Assembly: GCA_902768795.1 (NCBI GenBank)
Contig: CACXMS010000011.1
Location: 1-60,745, forward strand
DNA: 60,745 nucleotides
Source of the DNA: an uncultured Eubacteriales bacterium
GTDB lineage: Bacteria > Bacillota > Clostridia > Christensenellales > CAG-138
Direction: 5' to 3'
Position numbers and translations under genes: made by a program. Under the pieces are notes generated by a model. That model was not told where the DNA came from. It saw only the letters and a program-made list of their open reading frames with translations, and did no database searches. Positions 46,952-55,495 of the stretch are shown here, piece after piece (position 1 is the first letter of the stretch; every line of letters starts with the position of its first letter).

Positions 46952-48267
46952 TCGATGCCTCCGATCGCAGCGTCGTCCGCCTCCCCTGCCTCCATTGTGT
47001 CATACGGTATTTCAGTCGAATTGTCCGTGAATTCTTCAGAAGGGATGCCGTTCTCTCCTGCATAGTTTGTCTCGCTGACCGCCATTCCTTCGCGGATGAA
47101 ATCCTCGGGAAATGCGATCCTGTCCGTGAACGACAGACCGGAAACGATCTCAAAGGAATCCGAGTCCTCGTCGTATGCGCCAAGCGTTACCGCGCGCTTT
47201 TCAATCCGGTTCTTTGTGTCCGCAGCAAAAACAAACGCATTTCCGTCATCTTCCTGAATCAGATAATAGGAAGGCAGGCGCAGCTTTCCGTCTTCCGCGC
47301 TCGGCTCGCCCAGCTCGATATAAACGTGCTGGCCCATCATTAAACCTTCGATTTCATCCGACGATACGTAAAACGCATACTTGCTCGACTGCTCCCCGCT
47401 GCCGCCGTCATAATAATAGTAACTGGTCTCTTTGATCGGCTCCTCGGTATTGACGCGGTAGATCACGCCTCGATAGTATTCATTTTCGTTCGTTCTCGAT
47501 CGAATCGTAACCGCCATTCCCTCGCTCAGCGTATGCGCGGTTTGTTCGTTGACCTTTCCCTTCACGCAGTAATCCGATCCGGCAACGATTGTAATGTACG
47601 CATTTGAAGAATCCTGACCGCCATACGTGGAATCCGACTGATCGCTGCGAACCGAACGGATCCGTCCCGTAACCGGCGAGGAGACGACGCTCTCGTCGAT
47701 CGCTTCTTTCAATGCCTCCGCCTGCTTTTGCTTGTTTTTCAATTCATATTCGGATTTCTTCAGCGTCAGCTGCACTTCCTGCAGTTTGAGCTTCAATTCG
47801 TATTGCTTATTCACCCGTGTTTTGGCGATCTGCTTTTCGAGCGACTCGATCTCCTCGTTCGAAGTTTTGATCGTATTCTCGAGTCCGGAAATATCAATCA
47901 GCATCTGCTCGTAAGAAAGCGTTAAGCTGTCGACGTCATACCGAAACAGCGGCGCTCCTTTTTGAATGGCGTCGCCCGCTTTCACGAAACACTCCTCGAT
48001 GGTAAGCGTGCTGTCCGGATTGATTTCCAGAACTTCCTTCGCTTCGACGACGCCCGAGTATCTGTTGGCTTTTCCCGTATATCCTACGCCCAGGATCTTC
48101 GCAACCGACTGCACGTATACGACGTCCGCCTCGCTCGATGCGCTGAAAAACGGCAGATTGATATTCAAATGCAGAACCCGCGAAGCGAAAAAATATCCGC
48201 CGACAGCCAAACCTGCTGTCAAAATCAATACAAGCGCTACGACGCGTCCCGTTCTATGCTTCTTCAT
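46948..48267 (-). CDS. HlyD/MacA-like membrane fusion adaptor
   Basis: 439 residues: a basic N-terminus and membrane helix (9-28), lipoyl-like barrel-sandwich halves (GVVEAKEVLEINPDSTLTIE and SSPVTGRIRSVRSDQ), a coiled-coil hairpin from about 120 to 200 (ISGLENTIKTSNEEIESLEK, LKKSEYELKNKQKQAEALKE), then a beta-barrel and a membrane-proximal domain, ending in an acidic tail rich in Glu, Thr and Asp. AAAGGA precedes the ATG. First gene of the exporter operon. Confidence 0.9.
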   Translation of the reverse strand: MKKHRTGRVVALVLILTAGLAVGGYFFASRVLHLNINLPFFSASSEADVVYVQSVAKILGVGYTGKANRYSGVVEAKEVLEINPDSTLTIEECFVKAGDAIQKGAPLFRYDVDSLTLSYEQMLIDISGLENTIKTSNEEIESLEKQIAKTRVNKQYELKLKLQEVQLTLKKSEYELKNKQKQAEALKEAIDESVVSSPVTGRIRSVRSDQSDSTYGGQDSSNAYITIVAGSDYCVKGKVNEQTAHTLSEGMAVTIRSRTNENEYYRGVIYRVNTEEPIKETSYYYYDGGSGEQSSKYAFYVSSDEIEGLMMGQHVYIELGEPSAEDGKLRLPSYYLIQEDDGNAFVFAADTKNRIEKRAVTLGAYDEDSDSFEIVSGLSFTDRIAFPEDFIREGMAVSETNYAGENGIPSEEFTDNSTEIPYDTMEAGEADDAAIGGIE

Positions 48268-48311
48268 TTCTGTTTTTCCTTTCGTTCAGATTGTCATCCC
48301 ATACATTTTTG

Positions 48312-48339
48312 TTTATATCATACACCATACGAAAGCCAA
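48312..48339 (-). promoter_or_regulatory. Candidate promoter of the exporter operon
   Basis: TTGGCT (48339-48334), 16-nt spacer, TATAAA (48317-48312); about 45 nt before the first adaptor start. Confidence 0.45.
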
Positions 48340-48427
48340 AAACGTTGCAAAATTGTAAAATCTTTTCTCGTTACATTATTTTTTCAATCAACAATCTGTT
48401 TTCACTCCGCTCCTGCATGCCGTTCGC

Positions 48428-48456
48428 TTGCACAGATGATTTGAATTTGCTATACT
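48428..48456 (+). promoter_or_regulatory. SigA promoter of the HAD-MATE operon
   Basis: TTGCAC (48428-48433), 17-nt spacer, TATACT (48451-48456), followed by CGGAGG before ATG 48483. Confidence 0.8.
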
Positions 48457-48482
48457 ATGAAAAATAGATTGTCGGAGGATCC

Positions 48483-49178
48483 ATGGCTGCAATTCAGGTG
48501 TTACTTTGGGATATTGACGGAACGCTGCTCGATTTTGTCGCCGCAGAGGGCGTCGGAATCCGAAAAACATTCGCCAAGTTTCATCTTGGGGAATGCACGG
48601 ACGAAATGCTTTCCGTTTATGATGAGATCAACAACAAATACTGGCAAATGCTGGAGCGGAAAGAATGTACAAAGCGAGAAACAATGGTCGGCCGCTTTCG
48701 GGAATTCTTCTCGCTGTACGGCATGGACGTCGATGCGGAAGCGTTCAACGACGAATATCAGCTTCGACTTCCCGAAACGATCGTATTTCGTCCGCATGCA
48801 TGGGAAACCGTAAATACGCTTTCGCAATTTTACCGGCAAATCTGCGTAACAAACGGAAATCTCCCCGTTCAGCAAAAGAAGCTGCGCGATTCCGGATTGG
48901 ATCTGGTTTTCGACCAAATATACATCTCAGATGAAGTCGGGCATGAAAAACCCTCGCCCGAGTTTTTCACCGCTGTTCTCGACGGTGCCGCATGCAAGCC
49001 GGAGGAAGCGATGATGATCGGAGATTCTCTTTCAAGCGATATGTGCGGCGCACTTCGTATGGGCATTCCCAGCTGCTGGTACAATCCCGAAGGAAAGCCC
49101 GTCCCGAACGGGTATGCAATCGACTATGTCATCCACGATCTGACGGAGCTTATTCCCATCTTAACCGAAAGAAACTGA
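48483..49178 (+). CDS. HAD-superfamily hydrolase (YjjG-like)
   Basis: 231 residues. Motif I is LLWDIDGTLLDF, motif II is ICVTNGN, the Lys motif sits in ISDEVGHEKPSPEFF and motif III is MMIGDSLSSDMCGALRMGIP. The helical cap and the VGHEKPSPEFF block resemble YjjG-type nucleotidases that clear pyrimidine or noncanonical nucleoside monophosphates. It lies 6 bp before the MATE gene. Confidence 0.88.
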   Translation: MAAIQVLLWDIDGTLLDFVAAEGVGIRKTFAKFHLGECTDEMLSVYDEINNKYWQMLERKECTKRETMVGRFREFFSLYGMDVDAEAFNDEYQLRLPETIVFRPHAWETVNTLSQFYRQICVTNGNLPVQQKKLRDSGLDLVFDQIYISDEVGHEKPSPEFFTAVLDGAACKPEEAMMIGDSLSSDMCGALRMGIPSCWYNPEGKPVPNGYAIDYVIHDLTELIPILTERN

Positions 49179-49184
49179 ACAACA

Positions 49185-50558
49185 ATGCGATTTTCTCTCT
49201 TTCAGCAGCATCGTGCCGAAGTCGATATGACGAAAGGAAGCATCCTTCGCCATGTCCTTATGTTTGCGCTGCCGCTGATGGTCGGAAATCTCTTTCAGCA
49301 GCTCTATAACATGGTCGATACATGGGTCGTCGGCAACTTTGTCAGCAACGAAGCGTTCTCTGCCGTCGGCACCGTCAGCCCTGTCGTCAATCTGATGATC
49401 GGATTCTTTTCGGGACTTTCCAGCGGTGCAGGCGTAGTCATCTCGCAGAATTACGGAGCGGGAAAACCGGATCGTGTCCATGACGCGGTCCATACCGCTT
49501 TGCTGATGACGCTGATTCTGGGAGTAATCATGACGTTTGCCGGAATCGCGTTCGTTCCCCTTGCCGTCCGTCTCTCCAATACGCCTGCGGAAGTCGCTCC
49601 CGAAGCGCGGCTGTATCTTACAATCTATTTCTCCGGAATTATGGGACTGTTGATTTACAACATCGGCGCCGGCATCTTCCGGGCAATCGGAAACTCGCTA
49701 TTTCCGTTCCTGTTTTTGGTATTCAGCGCACTTCTGAACACGGGGCTCGACCTGCTCCTGGTTCTGAAATTCGGAATGGGCGTTGACGGCGTTGCCTATG
49801 CAACGATCGCCGCACAGGGGATCTCTGCGATCCTGATTCTCGTAATGCTCATGCGGACGAGAACATGCGTTCGATTCACGCCGAAGCATCTGAAGCTGCA
49901 TTGGAGTCTTCTCGGTTCGATCTTCCGTATCGGCATTCCCGCCGCGCTGCAAATGGCGATCACGTCGTTTTCCAATATTTTTGTCATGGGCTATATCAAC
50001 GCGTTCGGAAAGGACGTTATGTCCGGATGGACCGCTTATTCAAAAGTCGATCAGCTTCTGTTTTTGCCGATGCAGTCCGTCGCGCTCGCTTCAACGACAT
50101 TCGTCGGTCAAAACATCGGCGCAGATAATTTGGAAAGGGCGAAAAAGGGCGTTCGCGTCGCACTGCTGATCTCCCTGTCCATGACCGCCGTTTCTTCCGT
50201 CCCCGTCATGGTATTTGCGCCGTCGATCGTTTCTTTCTTCAATCGAACGCCCGAAGTAATCCGGAACGGAACGATCTTTTTGCGGTTCATTACGCCGTTC
50301 TATCTGTTCAGCTGCATTCATCAGGTTTATGCGGGCGCGCTCCGCGGCGCCGGAAACGCCCGTGCGCCGATGTTTATCATGGTTGGCTCCTTCGTCGTAT
50401 TCCGGCAAATCTATTTGTATATCATGGCCAACTACATCTCCAATACGATGCTTTGGATCGGCTTCGCCTATCCGGTCGGCTGGCTGCTTTGCAGTCTGAT
50501 TACCTGGATATACTATAAAACCGTTCCGCTCGATCGCCGGCATAAAGCGATCTCCTGA
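49185..50558 (+). CDS. MATE family efflux transporter
   Basis: 457 residues with twelve predicted membrane helices. The family landmarks are MFALPLMVGNLFQQLYNMVDTWVVGNF at the N-terminus, a repeat of the same fold after residue 240 (IFRIGIPAALQMAITSFSNI), and GALRGAGNARAPMFIMV. It is close to the DinF/NorM-like group in clostridia that exports drugs or metabolites with sodium or proton antiport. The ATG at 49185 has no strong ribosome binding site; an ATG at 49227 is possible but would remove part of the usual N-terminus. Confidence 0.92.
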   Translation: MRFSLFQQHRAEVDMTKGSILRHVLMFALPLMVGNLFQQLYNMVDTWVVGNFVSNEAFSAVGTVSPVVNLMIGFFSGLSSGAGVVISQNYGAGKPDRVHDAVHTALLMTLILGVIMTFAGIAFVPLAVRLSNTPAEVAPEARLYLTIYFSGIMGLLIYNIGAGIFRAIGNSLFPFLFLVFSALLNTGLDLLLVLKFGMGVDGVAYATIAAQGISAILILVMLMRTRTCVRFTPKHLKLHWSLLGSIFRIGIPAALQMAITSFSNIFVMGYINAFGKDVMSGWTAYSKVDQLLFLPMQSVALASTTFVGQNIGADNLERAKKGVRVALLISLSMTAVSSVPVMVFAPSIVSFFNRTPEVIRNGTIFLRFITPFYLFSCIHQVYAGALRGAGNARAPMFIMVGSFVVFRQIYLYIMANYISNTMLWIGFAYPVGWLLCSLITWIYYKTVPLDRRHKAIS

Positions 50559-50574
50559 AGCATTCAAACATTAT

Positions 50575-50608
50575 AAAACCCGATCCGCTTCGAACCGGAT
50601 CGGGTTTT
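50575..50608. terminator. Bidirectional intrinsic terminator
   Basis: A perfect 13-bp inverted repeat (AAAACCCGATCCG / CGGATCGGGTTTT) with an 8-nt loop, followed by TTTTGGTTTCATTTT. Lies between converging genes. Confidence 0.92.
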
Positions 50609-50654
50609 GGTTTCATTTTCATTTGCCGGAATCAGGCGATTCCCGTCAATACAA

Positions 50655-50975
50655 TTATTCCGCTTTGACTTTGGTCGCCTTGGCAAGCAGTTTTCCGAGC
50701 TGCGTAAGGCCGGGAAGATCCGGCGTATTCTTTCCGCAGAACGTCATGATCGCATAGACGATGCACACGACCCAAAGGACAACGCCTACAAAGAAAACGC
50801 TCAGCAGGATCGCCGCGGCAATATGCGTCATAGCAATCGTCCAAAAGAGCGCACGATCCTCATCGGTGATTTCCTTATTTGTGAAAAGCTCCAGCAAAGA
50901 GAGCATGAGGCCGATGCTCGGGATCCAAAGAAGACCGAGGCCGATTCTACGTTTCATATTCAATACAGGATTCAT
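50655..50975 (-). CDS. Small membrane protein of unknown function
   Basis: 106 residues with hydrophobic segments at about 12-30 and 43-80 (the second may be two helices) and a basic C-terminus. No family recognised. Its own promoter and GGGGG ribosome binding site support expression. Confidence 0.6.
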   Translation of the reverse strand: MNPVLNMKRRIGLGLLWIPSIGLMLSLLELFTNKEITDEDRALFWTIAMTHIAAAILLSVFFVGVVLWVVCIVYAIMTFCGKNTPDLPGLTQLGKLLAKATKVKAE

Positions 50976-51004
50976 AATTTGTTCCCCCTTTCATTTATGC
51001 TATT

Positions 51005-51033
51005 ATTTTACAAAGCTTACTCCCGGATGTCAA
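51005..51033 (-). promoter_or_regulatory. SigA promoter of the 106-residue membrane protein gene
   Basis: TTGACA (51033-51028), 17-nt spacer, TAAAAT (51010-51005); it overlaps the stop codon of the upstream small gene. Confidence 0.75.
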
Positions 51034-51341
51034 TGTTTATTCGGTTTTTTCCGGTCCGGCGGCACCGTTTTTTTCTGCGGCGCAAGCTCCCCCTCAAACG
51101 CATAGGATGCGAACGTGGGCTTTTTCCGTTTTTGCTTTTTCCGGAGAAACCGGGCAACCAACAGGCAGGCAATGATCGCCAAAGCCGTAACAAGGGCGGC
51201 CAATATGAAATATGGGCGCGTTCCGTCCGCGCCGCCGATCGCAATTCCGACAATGCTCATCATAAACAGTACGGTCATCACGGCCGCACATACATACAGC
51301 CCGAGCGCTGCGCCGGGAATCTGCTCTTTCTTTTGATTCAT
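51030..51341 (-). CDS. Small membrane protein of unknown function
   Basis: 103 residues: two membrane helices (about 12-36 and 43-66) followed by a strongly basic cytoplasmic-type tail rich in Lys, Arg and Pro. I start it at ATG 51341, which has GGAGG 5 nt upstream, rather than at a longer open frame to 51425. No family recognised. Divergent from the spoVT-type gene. Confidence 0.6.
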   Translation of the reverse strand: MNQKKEQIPGAALGLYVCAAVMTVLFMMSIVGIAIGGADGTRPYFILAALVTALAIIACLLVARFLRKKQKRKKPTFASYAFEGELAPQKKTVPPDRKKPNKH

Positions 51342-51362
51342 ACGCACCTCCGATCCATCCGC

Positions 51363-51391
51363 ATTATAGCAGGCGGAAACTGTCCTGGCAA
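51363..51391 (-). promoter_or_regulatory. SigA promoter of the 103-residue membrane protein gene
   Basis: TTGCCA (51391-51386), 17-nt spacer, TATAAT (51368-51363). Confidence 0.8.
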
Positions 51392-51397
51392 GCGTTT

Positions 51398-51427
51398 GCA
51401 TAAAATTGAAAAAGCCGGCAAACACTA
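51398..51427 (+). promoter_or_regulatory. Forespore-type (SigF/SigG) promoter of spoVT
   Basis: GCATA (51398-51402), 15-nt spacer, GCAAACACTA (51418-51427): 9 of 10 positions of the SigF -10 pattern GGNNANANTA. Read with an 18-nt spacer, AACACTA also resembles a SigG -10 (CATNNTA-like). Confidence 0.55.
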
Positions 51428-51463
51428 TCCGTATTCCGACAAAGAAGCAGCAGGAGGAAATCT

Positions 51464-52012
51464 ATGAAAGCAACGGGCATCGTGCGAAGAATCGACGAAC
51501 TCGGCAGACTTGTAATCCCGAAGGAAATCCGGCGTTCGCTTCGGATCCGCGAATCGGATCCGATTGAGATCTACACAGATCGGGACGGTGAAATCATTCT
51601 CCGGAAGTATGCCCGCATGCGGGAACTTGGTGAATTTGCCGGTACGCTTGTCCAGGCGCTGAACGGGACGTTCGGCTGCAATGCAGCCATAACGGACATG
51701 GAATCCGTCCTCGCCGCCGCCGGAATGCAGAAAAGCAAGCTCCTTGGAGCCGCTCTGGGCGAAAACTATATCGCATCCATTCGGAAACGGCAAAGCATCA
51801 TTTACGACGACACGGCGCAAACCCGGACGACAATCCTTTCCGACCAGGCGGAACCGTTTTTGCAGCTGTGTACGGTACCGGTGACCGCAAACGGGGATCC
51901 GGTCGGAAGCGTGATCCTTCTTTCCGAGGAAAGGCGCGACCGATTTGCTCTTCCCGAACTGCAAACGCTGAAAGCATTCTCCCTTTATCTCGGAAAAATG
52001 CTTGAGGAATAA
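51464..52012 (+). CDS. spoVT: Stage V sporulation regulator SpoVT (AbrB family)
   Basis: A 182-residue transcription factor. The N-terminal swapped-hairpin AbrB domain is MKATGIVRRIDELGRLVIPK followed by EIRRSLRIRESDPIEIYTD. The C-terminal part (about 60-178) is the GAF-like domain of SpoVT, with EPFLQLCTVPVTANGDPVGS. It tunes SigG-dependent genes in the forespore. AGGAGG precedes the ATG, and a forespore-type promoter lies upstream. Confidence 0.92.
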   Translation: MKATGIVRRIDELGRLVIPKEIRRSLRIRESDPIEIYTDRDGEIILRKYARMRELGEFAGTLVQALNGTFGCNAAITDMESVLAAAGMQKSKLLGAALGENYIASIRKRQSIIYDDTAQTRTTILSDQAEPFLQLCTVPVTANGDPVGSVILLSEERRDRFALPELQTLKAFSLYLGKMLEE

Positions 52013-52028
52013 GCGTATTTTCAGGTTT

Positions 52029-52862
52029 TCAGGATTGCAGCGAAGGGATCCGCTCGATCAGCGCGGCAAGAGCGCTGTCGTCGTTTGACGGAAGCACGAT
52101 ATCGGCAATCTTCAGCGCATCGGGATGCCCGTTCACCGGGACGCAGGCGAAGTCGGCCTCCCCGAGCATTTCCAGATCGTTGTTGTAATCCCCCGTGCCG
52201 AAAAACGTCCTTCCGCGAAACGGCTCGAGCGTCCTGCAGATGGCCAGCGCGGACCCCTTGTTGATCCCTTTCGGCAGCAATTCGAGATAGCAGGAGCCCG
52301 GAACGATATCGGTCGAGGCAAATACGCGGTCGAACCGTTCACAAAGGCCGGACGATTCAATCCATTGATCCACCTGATGAAGCTCCTCCGGCTTTCCGAA
52401 CACAAGCGCCTTGAACCAGGAATCACGCTCCGCTTCCTCAATGGATACGAATCGGCTTGTGCGATGAAGTTCCCAAAAGGGAATGTTCAGCGTTTCGCGC
52501 GGTGAAACATACAAAATATCTTCCGGTGTGTAAACCTGCAGGTTAGCGGCAGGAAACTCTTTCCGGACAAATCGCAATACCGCCGCAAGCGCATCCCTGT
52601 CGGCAAAGGTTGTGTACAAATAGCTTTTTCGGCTGCAATCGTAAATTCCGGCGCCGTTCAAAACAATGCATGGCGCATTGAAATCAACGCCGTTCAGATA
52701 ACATAGCATATTGGACGGGCATCGGCCCGTTGAAATTGCAAACAGACCGCCGCTGCGCGTATAATCCGTAATCGCAGCGCGGTTTTTTTCGCTGACCGCG
52801 CCCGTATGGTCAAACAACGTCCCATCCAGATCGCAAAAGATCGCCGTATCGGAATAATGCAT
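52029..52862 (-). CDS. HAD hydrolase, Cof-type (class IIB)
   Basis: 277 residues. Motif I is IFCDLDGTLFDH, motif II FAISTGR, the Lys motif is in LLPKGINKGSAL, and motif III GTGDYNNDLEML with ACVPVNGHPDALKIADIV. The C2B cap lies at about 85-195. Such enzymes dephosphorylate sugar phosphates or flavin and related phosphates. GGGGGAG precedes the ATG. Its end is 16 bp from the end of spoVT with no obvious terminator between. Confidence 0.92.
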   Translation of the reverse strand: MHYSDTAIFCDLDGTLFDHTGAVSEKNRAAITDYTRSGGLFAISTGRCPSNMLCYLNGVDFNAPCIVLNGAGIYDCSRKSYLYTTFADRDALAAVLRFVRKEFPAANLQVYTPEDILYVSPRETLNIPFWELHRTSRFVSIEEAERDSWFKALVFGKPEELHQVDQWIESSGLCERFDRVFASTDIVPGSCYLELLPKGINKGSALAICRTLEPFRGRTFFGTGDYNNDLEMLGEADFACVPVNGHPDALKIADIVLPSNDDSALAALIERIPSLQS

Positions 52863-52887
52863 GATGCTCCCCCGCCTGTTTTTCTAC

Positions 52888-52916
52888 ATTATACAAGATC
52901 CCTTGATAGGATGCAA
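52888..52916 (-). promoter_or_regulatory. SigA promoter of the Cof-type HAD gene
   Basis: TTGCAT (52916-52911), 17-nt spacer, TATAAT (52893-52888). Confidence 0.85.
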
Positions 52917-52967
52917 TCACTTCCGAAAAAACAATATTCCTCAAAAAAATTATTTTGCATTTGACTA

Positions 52968-52996
52968 TTGTAAAATCAAAGCAAGGGGTGTATAAT
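52968..52996 (+). promoter_or_regulatory. SigA promoter of the ABC importer operon
   Basis: TTGTAA (52968-52973), 17-nt spacer, TATAAT (52991-52996); AGGAGG follows before ATG 53049. Confidence 0.8.
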
Positions 52997-53048
52997 GTGT
53001 AAAGCAGAAGTTAGAATTCTGTAAATGGAACCATGTAGGAGGATAAAC

Positions 53049-54371
53049 ATGAAGAAGTTTGTAGCAATTCTTGTTGCGCTCATCATGGTGCTCGGTATGA
53101 TTGCCTGCACCAGCCAACCCGCAACGACCACGGAAACGCCGAAGGCCGAAACAGAAAGCGTGAAACCGGCTGAGACGACAAAGCAGGATGAGCCGGCTCA
53201 GACCAATCCCGAACCCGAGCCCGAGCCCGAAGCCGAGCCGAAGGATTATTCCGGTTACACGATCCGCATCTATTCGAACTCCAACTCCACGGAGCGCGTA
53301 ACCTGGTTGATTCAGGCAGCGAAAGAAGCGGGCTTCACGATCAGCCTCGATACCACCGAAGTCATCTCCGGCGATACCGCAGCGATCCAGGCAGCCAACG
53401 AAAAGAAAGACGGCGACCTGATCTTCGGTTTGAACGAAACCCGTTGGGGCCAGATCGTTGACGGCAACTACGAGAACCTGAAGCTCGTCGCATGGACTCC
53501 GACCTGGGCGGACAAAGTCGGCGATTACAAGTATGACGGCCTTGCCTACGGTCTTGTCATCCAGAATGTTTTGATGCTCTACCGTACCGATGAATTCGGC
53601 ACCAACGGACAGGAACTCCACTTTGAACACTGGGCGGACATCGTCAACTCCGGCTACACCTGGTACCGTCAGGGCAAAGTCGGCGGAACGACCAACGCGA
53701 ACATCAACTCCGCAATGCTTTATCCGTTTGCGGATCCGACCTCTCCTGCCGGCGGCATCACCGTGGAGGGCTGGAAGACCCTTTGGAACTACTGCGCGAA
53801 CGGCGTATTCACCGGTGACAGCTACGGCTTCGATCCGTTGAACCGCGGCGACGTGCAGATCGGCACGTTCTATTCCTCGTCGCTGTACGGCAAGATCGAC
53901 GATGCAGCGTCCAGCTCCGAGCATCCGCTGAAGGGAACGCTCCAGCCGGAGAACTGGTCGCTTGTCGACATCAAAGACGGTACGTACTACATTGCCGAGT
54001 ACATCGGCGTACTTGATAAGGAAGGCCGTACCGAAGAGCAGACCGAAGCCGTCAAAGCATTCTGCGAATGGTTTGGTTCCGCTGAAGTTCAGGCGGATTG
54101 GGCCGAAGAATTCGACTCCGTACCGTGCAACGAAGATGCGGTCAAGCTCGTTTACGGTGATGACATCCCCGCTATCTATCTGCTCCCGAACTTCGCTCTT
54201 ACGACGGTTCCGGGCACTGACATGACCTATGCCGCATACGTTGCCGCGCACAGTGCCGAATGGACCAACATCATGACGAACCTCGGCTTCTACTGGAAGG
54301 ATGCCGAAGCGAAGGCCGAACCCGCATGGGATACGCTTGACTGGAGCGTCCTCACGCAGAAGGCAGAATAA
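53049..54371 (+). CDS. ABC transporter substrate-binding lipoprotein
   Basis: 440 residues. A signal peptide with lipobox LGMIAC (Cys about 19) is followed by a Thr/Glu/Pro linker ending in PEPEPEPEAEPKD, then a type 2 periplasmic-binding fold with IRIYSNSNSTERVTWLIQAA, DLIFGLNETRWGQI and GLAYGLVIQNVLMLYRTDEF, features of the Fe3+/thiamine/2-aminoethylphosphonate/polyamine group. The ligand is not decided by sequence. AGGAGG lies before ATG 53049. It is the promoter-proximal gene, followed by a stable hairpin that may keep its message abundant. Confidence 0.88.
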   Translation: MKKFVAILVALIMVLGMIACTSQPATTTETPKAETESVKPAETTKQDEPAQTNPEPEPEPEAEPKDYSGYTIRIYSNSNSTERVTWLIQAAKEAGFTISLDTTEVISGDTAAIQAANEKKDGDLIFGLNETRWGQIVDGNYENLKLVAWTPTWADKVGDYKYDGLAYGLVIQNVLMLYRTDEFGTNGQELHFEHWADIVNSGYTWYRQGKVGGTTNANINSAMLYPFADPTSPAGGITVEGWKTLWNYCANGVFTGDSYGFDPLNRGDVQIGTFYSSSLYGKIDDAASSSEHPLKGTLQPENWSLVDIKDGTYYIAEYIGVLDKEGRTEEQTEAVKAFCEWFGSAEVQADWAEEFDSVPCNEDAVKLVYGDDIPAIYLLPNFALTTVPGTDMTYAAYVAAHSAEWTNIMTNLGFYWKDAEAKAEPAWDTLDWSVLTQKAE

Positions 54372-54394
54372 AGCAGTTCCTATTATGCAGTTGA

Positions 54395-54424
54395 TATGGC
54401 GAGCCGGGAGCCCGGCTCGCCATA
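54395..54424 (+). other. Stable intercistronic hairpin
   Basis: TATGGCGAGCCGGG / CCCGGCTCGCCATA is a perfect 14-bp inverted repeat with only 2 nt between (effectively a 13-bp stem with a GAGC loop). No T-run follows, so it is more likely an mRNA stabiliser or partial attenuator between the binding protein and the ATPase genes than a full terminator. Confidence 0.85.
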
Positions 54425-54460
54425 CCCATTACAAGAAGTATCCGGTAAAGGAGTATTGTT

Positions 54461-55495
54461 ATGATTCAACTCAAAGACATCGTTGTCAAATTCGGTGATT
54501 TTACCGCTTTGCACAACATCAATGTCCATGTGAAAGAGGGGGAATTCTTCACATTCTTGGGCCCGAGCGGCTGCGGCAAAACGACGACGCTCCGAACGAT
54601 CACGGGCTTTATCGAGCCGGTCAACGGAACGGTCGTTGTTAAAGGACGCGACATCACGCATGTTCCGATCGAGGATCGCAACATCGGCATCGTTTTCCAG
54701 AGCTATGCCCTCTTCCCCACAATGACGGTTTACGACAACATTGCGTTCGGGCTGAAGATCAAGCATTTCAAAAAAGCGGAAATTGACCGAAAGGTGCGTG
54801 AAATTGCCCGCAAAGTGGATTTGTCCGATGAACAGCTCAAGAAAGCCGTTTCACAGCTTTCCGGCGGTCAGCAGCAGCGTGTTGCAATCGCCCGTGCGCT
54901 TGTGACCGGTCCGGCAATCATCTGCATGGACGAACCGCTTTCGAACCTGGACGCCAAGCTGCGCGTGCAGCTCCGCAACGAGTTGAAAAAAATGCAGAAG
55001 GAATTCGGCATTACGACGATCTATGTCACGCACGACCAGGAAGAAGCTTTGACGCTTTCCGACCGGATTGCCGTATTTAACAAGGGTTATATCGAGCAGA
55101 TCGGCTCTCCGAACGAGGTCTACAACTTTTCTCAGACCGAATTTGTCTGCAACTTCATCGGCGATATCAACAGACTTGACGACGAGCTCGTACAGCTTGT
55201 GTCTGATTCCGGTTTTGCGCTTGATTCCAATATGCATCACTATGTCCGCCTTGAACGGCTGCACGTGAACCAGGAAACGACAGAAGGACAGCTCGCTCTG
55301 CCCGGCGTTGTCCAGAGCCGTGAATATTACGGGCTTTATATCAAGTATTACATTGATCTCGGCCATCAGATTGTCAAGGTAATCGAAAAGAACGACGGCG
55401 TGAAGATCTATGAGGAAGGACAGGAAGTAAAAGTCGTTTTGGATCCGCATGACATCATGTCGTACGTTCCGAGCGAAGAAGAGGCCGCGAAATGA
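54461..55495 (+). CDS. ABC transporter ATP-binding protein (PotA/FbpC type)
   Basis: 344 residues: Walker A LGPSGCGKTTTLRTITGF, Q-loop VFQSYALFPTMTVYDNIAFG, signature [15 protein letters not shown], Walker B ICMDEPLSNLDAK, His switch VTHDQEEALTLSDRI, and a C-terminal TOBE-like domain (about 240-335). This is the import-type CUT1/PotA/FbpC class. AAAGGAG lies 9 nt before the ATG. Its last 4 bp overlap the permease gene. Confidence 0.95.
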   Translation: MIQLKDIVVKFGDFTALHNINVHVKEGEFFTFLGPSGCGKTTTLRTITGFIEPVNGTVVVKGRDITHVPIEDRNIGIVFQSYALFPTMTVYDNIAFGLKIKHFKKAEIDRKVREIARKVDLSDEQLKKAVSQLSGGQQQRVAIARALVTGPAIICMDEPLSNLDAKLRVQLRNELKKMQKEFGITTIYVTHDQEEALTLSDRIAVFNKGYIEQIGSPNEVYNFSQTEFVCNFIGDINRLDDELVQLVSDSGFALDSNMHHYVRLERLHVNQETTEGQLALPGVVQSREYYGLYIKYYIDLGHQIVKVIEKNDGVKIYEEGQEVKVVLDPHDIMSYVPSEEEAAK

